Shown here in pieces: positions 21,686-27,278 of a stretch of 27,278 bases of DNA. The notes below the pieces were generated by a model. It had not been told where the DNA came from and did not search any database. It worked only from the letters and a program-made list of their open reading frames with translations. The number at the start of each line of letters is the position of its first letter. Position 1 is the stretch's first letter. A program made the position numbers and the translations under genes. Where the stretch lies: NCBI GenBank assembly GCA_944384285.1, contig CALWSX010000150.1, forward strand, positions 1 through 27,278. The letters run 5' to 3'. The DNA comes from an uncultured Lachnospiraceae bacterium (GTDB lineage Bacteria; Bacillota; Clostridia; Lachnospirales; Anaerotignaceae).

Positions 21686-22060
21686 TTACTTAAGTGTAAC
21701 TTCAGCGCCAACTTCAGCAAGTTTAGCTTTGATAGCTTCACCGTCTTCTTTAGAAACGCCTTCTTTAAGCATTTTAGGAGCTTCGTCAACGAGTGTTTTA
21801 GCTTCTTTTAAGCCGAGGCCTGTAATTTCTCTAACAACTTTGATAACTTTAATTTTTTCAGCGCCAACGTTTGTAAGTTCAACGTCGAATTCTGTTTTTT
21901 CTTCTTCAGCTGCTGCTGCAGGACCTGCTGCAACTACTGCAACACCTGCTGCTGCAGATACGCCAAATTCTTCTTCACATGCTTTTACTAAATCGTTAAG
22001 TTCAACAACTGTAAGTTCTTTAACAGCTGCAATGATTTCTTCAATTGATAATTTTGCCAT
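21686..22060 (-). CDS. rplL: 50S ribosomal protein L7/L12
   Basis: A 124-residue stalk protein that recruits translation factors. The N-terminal dimerization part MAKLSIEEIIAAVKEL, an Ala-rich hinge with AAGPAAAAEEEKTEFDV (about 44-60) and the globular C-domain VIKVVREITGLGLKEAKTLV are all present. It is last in the rplJ-rplL unit, with a terminator immediately after. Confidence 0.98.
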   Translation of the reverse strand: MAKLSIEEIIAAVKELTVVELNDLVKACEEEFGVSAAAGVAVVAAGPAAAAEEEKTEFDVELTNVGAEKIKVIKVVREITGLGLKEAKTLVDEAPKMLKEGVSKEDGEAIKAKLAEVGAEVTLK

Positions 22061-22099
22061 TGTAGTATTCCTCCATATTTTTTAGATTTTAAAATAAAA

Positions 22100-22594
22100 T
22101 TATTCTGCTGCAACGTCTTTTTTAGCAACCTGGTCAATAACTCTAGCGAATGATGACATAGGTGATTTGAAGCTTCCAAGAAGTTTTGAAAGGAGAACTT
22201 CTCTTGATGGGATGTTAGCAACTGCTTTAATGCCGTCAGCATCGTATAATACGCCTTCGATAACACCAGCTTTAAATTCTAATTCTTTCATTGCTTTTAA
22301 GTTAGCATTGATAATGCTTGCTGCTGTTGTAGCTTCGCCGTAGCTGAAAGCAACAGCACTTGGGCCTGCAAGACAATCTTTTAAGATTTCAAAAGGTGTG
22401 TCTTTGATAGCAAGGTTAATTAATGTATTTTTGTAAACTTTGTAATCAACACCTGCTTCTCTTAATTTTTTACGAAGTTCTGTATCCTGTTCTACTGTTA
22501 AACCTCTTGCATCAACAAGAACAACAGAAGCGGCTTTTTCAAGTTTTTCTTTAATTTCATTAACGATAACTTGTTTCTGTTCGATTTTAGCCAT
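22100..22594 (-). CDS. rplJ: 50S ribosomal protein L10
   Basis: A 164-residue protein that anchors L7/L12 dimers to the ribosome. The opening KQVIVNEIKEKLEKAASVVL and DARGLTVEQ followed by LREAGVDYKVYKNTL are typical. The ribosome site AAGGAGGTG lies about 10 bases before the ATG. Its own leader contains the L10-binding attenuator, so the L10-L12 complex should repress this unit. Confidence 0.98.
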   Translation of the reverse strand: MAKIEQKQVIVNEIKEKLEKAASVVLVDARGLTVEQDTELRKKLREAGVDYKVYKNTLINLAIKDTPFEILKDCLAGPSAVAFSYGEATTAASIINANLKAMKELEFKAGVIEGVLYDADGIKAVANIPSREVLLSKLLGSFKSPMSSFARVIDQVAKKDVAAE

Positions 22595-22619
22595 TTTTTA
22601 TTTACACCTCCTTAAGTTT

Positions 22620-22745
22620 TTGTAATAAAAAAACCTCTTGCCGAGGGACAAAAGAGGTACAAATTCAAAAAAATATGAATTAACCTCGGTAGGCAAGAAA
22701 ACTTTTACGCATAATGCACCTACTGTCTGCGGCAATAATTTTACT
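22620..22745 (-). ncRNA. Ribosomal protein L10 leader with attenuator
   Basis: In minus-strand reading the leader contains the conserved GCCGCAGACAGTAGGTGC and CTTGCCTACCGAGG segments of the L10 leader. A terminator stem ACCTCTT / AAGAGGT (22633-22658) is followed by TTTTTTTA. Part of it, CCTCGGCAAG, can pair instead with the upstream CTTGCC...GAGG, giving two exclusive structures. Binding of L10(L12) would favour the terminator. Confidence 0.9.
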
Positions 22746-22754
22746 AACTTAGAC

Positions 22755-22783
22755 ATAATACCATATAATATTGTACATGTCAA
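22755..22783 (-). promoter_or_regulatory. Promoter of rplJ-rplL
   Basis: Minus-strand TTGACA (22778-22783), 17 bases, TATTAT (22755-22760), just upstream of the L10 leader. Confidence 0.85.
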
Positions 22784-22858
22784 TATGTAATGTTTTATTT
22801 TTATATAAAAAAACCAAAGCCTAAAATAGGCTTTGGAAATTTTTTTGGATAATTAAAA

Positions 22859-23554
22859 TTAACCTGTAATTTTAGCTGAGTTGATTCTGATACCAGGGCC
22901 CATAGTTGTAGAAACAACAACGCTCTTGATATACTGACCTTTAACAGCTGCAGGTCTTGCTTTTATGATTGCACCCATGAGAGTCTGGAAGTTATCGCTC
23001 AATTTTTCTGAGCCAAAAGAAACTTTTCCGATTGGAACATGAACGATATTTGTTTTGTCAAGACGGTATTCAATTTTACCAGCTTTGATATCGTTAACTG
23101 CTTTTGTAACGTCCATAGTAACTGTACCAGCTTTAGGGTTTGGCATTAAACCTTTAGGACCAAGTACACGACCAAGACGACCAACAACACCCATCATATC
23201 AGGTGTAGCAACAGCTACGTCAAAATCAAACCAGTTATCGTTCTGGATTTTTGGAATTAATTCTTCAGCACCAACGTAATCTGCGCCTGCTGCAAGAGCT
23301 TCATCTGCTTTAGCACCTTTAGCAAATACTAAAACACGAACTTTTTTACCTGTGCCGTGTGGAAGAACAACAGCACCACGAATCTGCTGATCAGCATGTC
23401 TGCCGTCAACACCCAAACGAATATGAACTTCTACTGTTTCGTCAAATTTAGCTACTGAAGTTTTCTGTACTAATTCAATAGCATCAGCTGTATCATAAAG
23501 TGTAGCTTTTTCTACAAGCTTAGCACTTTCAATATATTTTTTTCCTCTTTTCAC
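22859..23554 (-). CDS. rplA: 50S ribosomal protein L1
   Basis: A 231-residue protein of the L1 stalk and a translational repressor of its own mRNA. It starts MKRGKKYIESAKLV and contains the signature VGRLGRVLGPKGLMPNPKAG (about 123-142). The GGAGGT ribosome site is preceded by an L1-binding-like element. A small hairpin of paired AAAGCC/GGCTTT (near 22815-22835), followed by T-rich sequence in the minus reading, probably ends the transcript. Confidence 0.98.
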   Translation of the reverse strand: MKRGKKYIESAKLVEKATLYDTADAIELVQKTSVAKFDETVEVHIRLGVDGRHADQQIRGAVVLPHGTGKKVRVLVFAKGAKADEALAAGADYVGAEELIPKIQNDNWFDFDVAVATPDMMGVVGRLGRVLGPKGLMPNPKAGTVTMDVTKAVNDIKAGKIEYRLDKTNIVHVPIGKVSFGSEKLSDNFQTLMGAIIKARPAAVKGQYIKSVVVSTTMGPGIRINSAKITG

Positions 23555-23571
23555 TTTCGTGACCTCCTTAT

Positions 23572-23601
23572 GTGGTAATATCGGGAGATTTTCCCTCCCA
23601 C
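23572..23601 (-). promoter_or_regulatory. L1-binding-site-like leader element before rplA
   Basis: Minus strand reads GTGGGAGGG, a few bases, CTCCCGATATTACCAC, where GTGG pairs with CCAC and GGGAG with CTCCC. It is nearly the same as the element before rplK (24065-24093), and both lie just upstream of ribosome sites. L1 is known to repress its operon through an mRNA mimic of its rRNA site; assignment here is by similarity. Confidence 0.7.
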
Positions 23602-23618
23602 GTATTTAACGACAAGAA

Positions 23619-24044
23619 TTATTCTTTAACAACAATACCCATGCTTCTTGCTGTACCGCAAATCATGCTGTAAGCGCTTTCAAGGTTAGCAGCATTAAGG
23701 TCTGGCATTTTAGTTTCTGCAATTTTCATAACTTCTTCTTTAGAAATTGTAGCAACTTTTGTTTTGTTAGGAACACCTGAACCTTTTTCAAGGTTAGCAG
23801 CTTTTTTAAGTAATACTGCTGCAGGAGGAGTTTTTGTAATAAAATCAAAAGTTCTGTCTGCATATACAGTGATTACTACAGGAATAATAAGACCTGCTTG
23901 TTTAGCTGTTCTTTCGTTAAATTCTTTACAAAAGCCCATGATATTAACACCATGCTGACCAAGGGCAGGACCAACAGGTGGTGCAGGAGTAGCTTTTCCT
24001 GCTGCAATTTGTAATTTAATATAACCGGTAACTTTTTTTGCCAT
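23619..24044 (-). CDS. rplK: 50S ribosomal protein L11
   Basis: A 141-residue protein of the GTPase-associated centre. It has KKVTGYIKLQIAAGKATPAP, then PPVGPALGQHGVNIMGFCKEFN and the C-terminal SAYSMICGTARSMGI. The start is ATG 24044 behind AGGAGGTG; the frame extends to a GTG at 24053, but that codon is inside the ribosome site. Confidence 0.98.
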   Translation of the reverse strand: MAKKVTGYIKLQIAAGKATPAPPVGPALGQHGVNIMGFCKEFNERTAKQAGLIIPVVITVYADRTFDFITKTPPAAVLLKKAANLEKGSGVPNKTKVATISKEEVMKIAETKMPDLNAANLESAYSMICGTARSMGIVVKE

Positions 24045-24064
24045 GACAGGCACCTCCTATAAAT

Positions 24065-24093
24065 GTGGTAATTAACGGGGAATACCCTCCCAC
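24065..24093 (-). promoter_or_regulatory. L1-binding-site-like leader element before rplK
   Basis: Minus strand reads GTGGGAGGG-TATTCCCCG-TTAATTACCAC, directly upstream of the rplK ribosome site. Same outer GTGG/CCAC pairing and internal layout as the copy before rplA. A further stem GCGGAA/TTCCG(T) lies just 5' of it. Confidence 0.7.
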
Positions 24094-24135
24094 GTACGGA
24101 AAAATTCCGCACTTAAAAAAACGAATTATAAAGTT

Positions 24136-24702
24136 TTAGTTAATGGCGGAAACCTGATTAAAATCAAGTTCCACAGGTGTCTCTCTACCGAAGATAGATA
24201 ATGTAACAACAAGAGTTTTTTTGTTGTGGTTTATTTCCTTTATAGTGCCAACGGAATTCTCGAAAGGACCGTTTGAAACAGTAACAGCATCTCCGAGTTC
24301 AAAGTTACATTTTGTAACATAATCTTCGATACCCATGCTTTTTACTTCTTCATCGGATAAAGGAACAGGTTTTGAACCAGGACCAACAAAGCTTGTAACA
24401 CCTCTTGTGTTTCTTACAACATACCATGTATCATCATTCATATACATTTTAAGTAATACATAGCCCGGAAAAACTTTTCTTTGAACAATTTTTTTCTGAC
24501 CGTTTGGCTTAATCTCTTCTACGTCTTGAACAGGAACGCTCACTTCGAAGATTTGATCTTGCATAGAACGGTTTTCAATAATTTTTTCAATGTTAGCTTT
24601 TACCTTGTTTTCATATCCAGAGTAGGTATGAATAACGTACCATCTAACTTCTTGTTCAGAGTTATTTAAATTTTCTTCCGGTAATTTTGTTTCTTCAGAC
24701 AT
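24136..24702 (-). CDS. nusG: Transcription elongation/antitermination factor NusG
   Basis: A 188-residue factor binding RNA polymerase and coupling it to Rho or ribosomes. The NGN domain has RWYVIHTYSGYENKVKANIE and VFPGYVLLKMYMNDDTWYVV; RNTRGVTSFVG follows. The KOW domain is GDAVTVSNGPFENSVGTIKE. The start is ATG 24702 with AAGGA 9 bases upstream. The in-frame ATG at 24720 directly abuts the secE stop and lacks a ribosome site, though coupling cannot be excluded. Confidence 0.97.
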   Translation of the reverse strand: MSEETKLPEENLNNSEQEVRWYVIHTYSGYENKVKANIEKIIENRSMQDQIFEVSVPVQDVEEIKPNGQKKIVQRKVFPGYVLLKMYMNDDTWYVVRNTRGVTSFVGPGSKPVPLSDEEVKSMGIEDYVTKCNFELGDAVTVSNGPFENSVGTIKEINHNKKTLVVTLSIFGRETPVELDFNQVSAIN

Positions 24703-24720
24703 AATCTCATCCTTTTTCAT

Positions 24721-24972
24721 TTACTTAATAAGACTGATTAAAAGGTCATATCCAAGCGTGTAAACAGTGTCCATACAGAATATGATGACACCCATAATTA
24801 ATGAAGTAACTATAACAGTAAATGTTTTTTTGCCAACTTCAGCACGGCTAGGCCAAACAATTTTTTTAAATTCAGCCTTATGGTCTTTACAAATATCGGA
24901 AAAACTTTCTTTTCCTTTTTGTTTCTTTTTAGATTCGTTTTTTTCGTTTGGGTTCGTGTTTTTTTCTTCCAT
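24721..24972 (-). CDS. secE: Preprotein translocase subunit SecE
   Basis: An 83-residue membrane subunit of the SecYEG channel. A charged, Lys/Glu/Asn-rich N-terminus, the amphipathic DHKAEFKKIVWPSRAEVGKK and one membrane helix (about 56-80) are typical of Gram-positive SecE. The start is ATG 24972, with AAAGGGA about 11 bases upstream; the GTG at 24981 is too close to that site. Sits between rpmG and nusG as in most Firmicutes. Confidence 0.95.
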   Translation of the reverse strand: MEEKNTNPNEKNESKKKQKGKESFSDICKDHKAEFKKIVWPSRAEVGKKTFTVIVTSLIMGVIIFCMDTVYTLGYDLLISLIK

Positions 24973-25009
24973 TTGCGTCACTTCCCTTTCAGATTTTTAC
25001 GCTCACAAA

Positions 25010-25159
25010 TTATTTTGTTTCTTTGTGGAGTGTATGTTTTTTACAGAATTTACAATATTTTTTAAATTCCATTCTGTCGGGATGATTTTTCTTTTCTTTT
25101 GTTGTGTTGTAGTTTCTTTGTTTGCACTCTGTACATGCTAATGTAATTTGAGTTCTCAA
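25010..25159 (-). CDS. rpmG: 50S ribosomal protein L33, zinc-binding form
   Basis: A 49-residue protein: MRTQITLACTECKQRNYNTT, then Arg-Met-Glu-Phe-Lys-Lys-Tyr and a second pair CKFC. The four cysteines (9, 12, 36, 39) mark the zinc-binding type. The start is TTG 25159, chosen because it gives the standard MRT opening and sits 8 bases after GGAGG; the GTG three bases earlier is the alternative. First gene of rpmG-secE-nusG. Confidence 0.95.
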   Translation of the reverse strand: MRTQITLACTECKQRNYNTTKEKKNHPDRMEFKKYCKFCKKHTLHKETK

Positions 25160-25195
25160 CACTTCCACCTCCATTTGCTAAATTTTACACAAAAA

Positions 25196-25212
25196 AAAGA
25201 CTTCTTGTCTTT
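25196..25212 (-). promoter_or_regulatory. Short hairpin with T-run in the rpmG leader (possible attenuator)
   Basis: Minus-strand AAAGAC-AAGAA-GTCTTT followed by five further T residues. It lies within about 20 bases of the predicted transcription start and about 40 bases before rpmG. It resembles a weak terminator and may dampen or regulate the rpmG-secE-nusG transcript. Confidence 0.5.
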
Positions 25213-25219
25213 CCGTAAT

Positions 25220-25248
25220 ATCGTATCATACTCTTAATTTTTTGTCAA
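25220..25248 (-). promoter_or_regulatory. Promoter of rpmG-secE-nusG
   Basis: Minus-strand TTGACA (25243-25248), 17 bases, TACGAT (25220-25225), in an otherwise featureless AT-rich gap. Confidence 0.8.
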
Positions 25249-25291
25249 TGAGTTTTTTGACTAATATTTTAGCTATAAATGTAGAAATAAA

Positions 25292-25316
25292 AACCGAGCT
25301 TAAATTAAGCTCGGTT
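25292..25316 (-). terminator. Terminator after the MATE transporter gene
   Basis: AACCGAGCTTAA / TTAAGCTCGGTT, followed in the minus strand by TTTATTTC. Strong stem with a one-base loop. Confidence 0.88.
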
Positions 25317-25322
25317 AAATTT

Positions 25323-26732
25323 TTAAATTGCAATACTTGAATTTGAAGTATTTATAAGTTTGTTAAGACGTTTTGTTTCTTTTACAGCAAAGATAGAAGT
25401 TATAATTGATGCACTTGCGTCAGAAATAGGCATAGCTATAATAATGCCGTAAAGACCCAAAAACTTTGGAAGAATAAGTAATAAAGGCATAAGTATTATA
25501 AGCTGTCTAAGAAGCGATAATATAGTAGCTTTAAGAGGCTGTCCTGAAGCCTGGAAGTATGCAGATGTAACAATTTGGAATCCAGTTGCAAAACTTACAC
25601 CCATAACTATACGTATGCATTTTACAGCAAAGTCCATAAATTTAGGATCATCAATACCGAATATGGCAAGAATAAGGTTTGGGGCAAAAACACAACCAAT
25701 CCAACCTACTATAACTACAATTGTTGCATATTTTACTGAAAGGAAATATGTATCTTTTACACGCTGATATTTTTTTGCACCTGTATTAAATCCCCATATT
25801 GGCTGAGAACCAATACCGATACCAATACATATACCTATTATAATCATTGATATTTTCATAATAATTCCCATAGCTCCAAGAGCTATGTTTCCAGATGTTT
25901 GTGATTGATTTCCATAATATACTAATGAATTGTTGAGTGTAACCTGGAGTAAAACTCCTACAAACTGGTTTGCAAAACTTGAAATTCCGAGAGCGGCAAA
26001 AGCGAATATAAGTTTAAAATCAGGTCTTATATTTTTAATTTTTAATCGCATATTACCTCTGAAAATAAAATATGTAAGTATAATGCTTGCAGAAATACAT
26101 TGTGATAAAGCTGTAGCTATAGCAGCACCTTTTACTCCCCAATGAAATTTAAATATAAACAAAGGATCCAAGAAAACATTTAAACTTGCACCAATTATCA
26201 TAGCTTTCATAGTAAGACTTGGATGCCCATCAGATCTTGTAAGAGAAGACATACCAACATCTAAGAAAGAAAGAGGGAATGCACCTACAATTATGGTTGC
26301 ATAATCTATTGCGTATGAAAGGTTTTCTTCAGTTGCACCAAAAAGGTTAAGTATTGGTACTTTAAAAATTTGTACAACAATGCTTACAAAAATTCCTACT
26401 ACAAGAAGTATAAAAAAAGTATTGCCAAGAGTTTTTTCTGCTTCTTCTTTTTTTCCTTCACCCAATTTTATTGCCGCATAAGCACCGCCACCGGCACCAA
26501 AAAGCAATGATAAAGCAAGTGAAAAAGTCATAAGGGGAAATACAACAGTAGTTGCAGCATTTCCTAAATATCCAACACCTCGGCCAATGAAAATTTGGTC
26601 AACCATATTATAAAGAGCATTTATAAGCATGGCAAAAGTGGCCGGAACAGCAAATTTACGCAAAAGCTGTTTTACAGGCATGGTCCCTAAAATGTTTTCA
26701 GACTGAATTGATTCTACGTTTGTTTTTTCCAT
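25323..26732 (-). CDS. MATE-family efflux transporter
   Basis: A 469-residue, twelve-helix cation-coupled multidrug/toxin exporter. The opening LGTMPVKQLLRKFAVPATFAM, then NALYNMVDQIFIGRGVGYLG is the MATE signature, and the second half repeats the theme (MGIIMKISMIIIGICIGIGIGSQPI). It is close to the DinF/MepA-like group widespread in Clostridia; substrate not predictable. Ribosome site GGGAGAAGG before ATG 26732. It is monocistronic, with its own terminator and a promoter that carries a GATATG/CATATC dyad. Confidence 0.93.
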   Translation of the reverse strand: MEKTNVESIQSENILGTMPVKQLLRKFAVPATFAMLINALYNMVDQIFIGRGVGYLGNAATTVVFPLMTFSLALSLLFGAGGGAYAAIKLGEGKKEEAEKTLGNTFFILLVVGIFVSIVVQIFKVPILNLFGATEENLSYAIDYATIIVGAFPLSFLDVGMSSLTRSDGHPSLTMKAMIIGASLNVFLDPLFIFKFHWGVKGAAIATALSQCISASIILTYFIFRGNMRLKIKNIRPDFKLIFAFAALGISSFANQFVGVLLQVTLNNSLVYYGNQSQTSGNIALGAMGIIMKISMIIIGICIGIGIGSQPIWGFNTGAKKYQRVKDTYFLSVKYATIVVIVGWIGCVFAPNLILAIFGIDDPKFMDFAVKCIRIVMGVSFATGFQIVTSAYFQASGQPLKATILSLLRQLIILMPLLLILPKFLGLYGIIIAMPISDASASIITSIFAVKETKRLNKLINTSNSSIAI

Positions 26733-26778
26733 TTTCCTTCTCCCTTATTATATTGTTTTGTACATAAAAAATACTTAT

Positions 26779-26810
26779 GATATGTTAGCATATCGTATAA
26801 AAATATACAA
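26779..26810 (-). promoter_or_regulatory. Promoter of the MATE gene with overlapping dyad
   Basis: Minus-strand TTGTAT (26805-26810), 17 bases, TAACAT (26782-26787). A dyad GATATG-TTAG-CATATC (26779-26794) spans the -10 box and could be the operator of an efflux-pump repressor. Moderate support because the region is AT-rich. Confidence 0.5.
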
Positions 26811-26831
26811 TATATTTTATGCAAGTTGTTG

Positions 26832-26860
26832 TTGACAAAGATTTTGAGGTGTTATATAGT
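26832..26860 (+). promoter_or_regulatory. Strong plus-strand promoter without an obvious gene
   Basis: TTGACA (26832-26837), 17 bases, TATAGT (26855-26860), near consensus. It points into the 170-base non-coding region ending in the hairpin at 26916-26959, so it may make a short RNA. Confidence 0.6.
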
Positions 26861-26866
26861 AATAAA

Positions 26867-26962
26867 AGATTTGTCAAAAAATATACAGATATTACAAACC
26901 CACATAATAATATAAAAAAGAGCTTTAAGCAATATTATTTATAATTGCAAAGCTCTTTTAAG
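26867..26962 (+). ncRNA. Candidate small RNA of about 95 bases
   Basis: Predicted transcript from the promoter at 26832-26860 to the hairpin and T-run at 26916-26960. No open frame of note lies within. The evidence is only promoter plus terminator geometry. Confidence 0.3.
26916..26959. terminator. Terminator of the PucR-type gene, possibly bidirectional
   Basis: Outer stem AAAAGAGCTTT / AAAGCTCTTTT (26916-26926 with 26949-26959) and inner stem GCAAT / ATTGC. In minus-strand reading a T-run follows (GCTCTTTTTTAT), so it ends the gene at 27028-27278; on the plus strand the T-run is only four. Confidence 0.8.
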
Positions 26963-27027
26963 ATAATTACCTTATTTTTAGAAATATAGCCTTACATATC
27001 TTTACAACAGCATTTAAAATTCTATAC

Positions 27028-27278
27028 TTATTCATCCTCGTTGTCAATATTTATTCTTGTCTTATAAATTTCTAATGCGATATGCAAGTTTAAAAGATTA
27101 TGGCTATTGTTAAGGTCAATATGGAGTATTTGTTCAATTCTTTTAAGTCTTGATCTTAATGTGTTTACATGTATGAACAGTTCTTCACTTGTATGCTGAA
27201 TAGAAAAGTTTGAATCAATATATTTTGTGATAGTGCTGTATAATTCACTGTTATTCTTTTTATCATATTCTATTATTG
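27028..27278 (-). CDS. C-terminal end of a PucR/CdaR-type transcriptional regulator (5' partial)
   Basis: The frame enters from the window edge and ends at TAA (27028-27030), giving 83 residues. They contain the PucR C-terminal helix-turn-helix: ELYSTITKYIDSNFSIQHTS, then EELFIHVNTLRSRLKRIEQI and LNLHIALEIYKTR. In this family the HTH is the last domain, so the sensor part lies beyond the window. An acidic tail NIDNEDE ends it. Target genes unknown. Confidence 0.88.
   Translation of the reverse strand, partial: IIEYDKKNNSELYSTITKYIDSNFSIQHTSEELFIHVNTLRSRLKRIEQILHIDLNNSHNLLNLHIALEIYKTRINIDNEDE

Noticed and set aside
21729..22085. 118-residue plus-strand frame over rplL
   Set aside because: Antisense to a highly conserved ribosomal protein gene, Ala/Ser/Thr-rich because of the complementary L7/L12 hinge; no ribosome site.
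24982..25009. tRNA-Trp between rpmG and secE, common in Firmicutes
   Set aside because: The gap is under 40 bases and has no cloverleaf.
24767..25141. Phe-rich plus-strand frame over secE and rpmG
   Set aside because: It is the complement of Lys/Glu-rich codons of secE and rpmG, and real ribosomal genes lie on the other strand.

Overview
The window is AT-rich chromosomal DNA with strong AGGAGG ribosome-binding sites, many TTGACA-17-TATAAT promoters, frequent GTG/TTG starts, a CIRCE element, a THF riboswitch upstream of folT, DUF6110 and DUF134 proteins and an L10 leader. Together these point to an anaerobic low-GC Firmicute of the Clostridia, probably Lachnospirales-like; the species cannot be named from sequence alone. 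I see no phage, insertion sequence, CRISPR, tRNA or rRNA.

Layout. 1-1150: tail of a low-complexity exported protein, then thyA. 1182-3963 (minus): a LysR regulator, then a three-gene operon (Mrp/NBP35 ATPase, DUF134 regulator, NifX-like protein) whose promoter carries two copies of a TGACATATGTCA-type operator. 4193-5168 (minus): rpmB and a cytidylate-kinase-like protein. 5315-6676: THF riboswitch, folT and a YczE-like membrane protein. 6859-7605: a membrane-anchored C39-like peptidase.

7751-15179 is the centrepiece: one tightly packed seven-gene operon encoding a nitrogenase-like reductase (NifH-like, NifD-like, NifK-like) and a complete iron/siderophore/cobalamin-type ABC importer with two lipoprotein receptors. 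No nifB/E/N or other FeMo-cofactor genes lie nearby. The ligand pattern resembles a single non-P-type Fe-S cluster, as in the dark-operative protochlorophyllide reductase and CfbCD classes. The promoter region carries three GTTAGT/ACTAAC dyads, and a convergent DtxR-family gene with iron-type ligands follows. The most economical reading is an iron-regulated system that imports a metal chelate or tetrapyrrole-like compound and reduces it inside the cell. The substrate is unknown.

15695-18210: a metal P-type ATPase operon (26-aa membrane peptide, DUF6110 protein, atypical P1B-like ATPase) with an intercistronic terminator-like hairpin. 18280-20238 (minus): htpG with a CIRCE site and a charged acidic linker. 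20508-21522 (minus): tandem zinc-ribbon membrane proteins and a DUF2085 protein. 21686-25159 (minus): rpmG-secE-nusG-rplK-rplA-rplJ-rplL with an L10 leader and two L1-binding-site-like elements; rpoBC does not follow rplL. 25323-26732 (minus): a MATE transporter. 27028-27278 (minus): the C-terminal end of a PucR/CdaR-type regulator.
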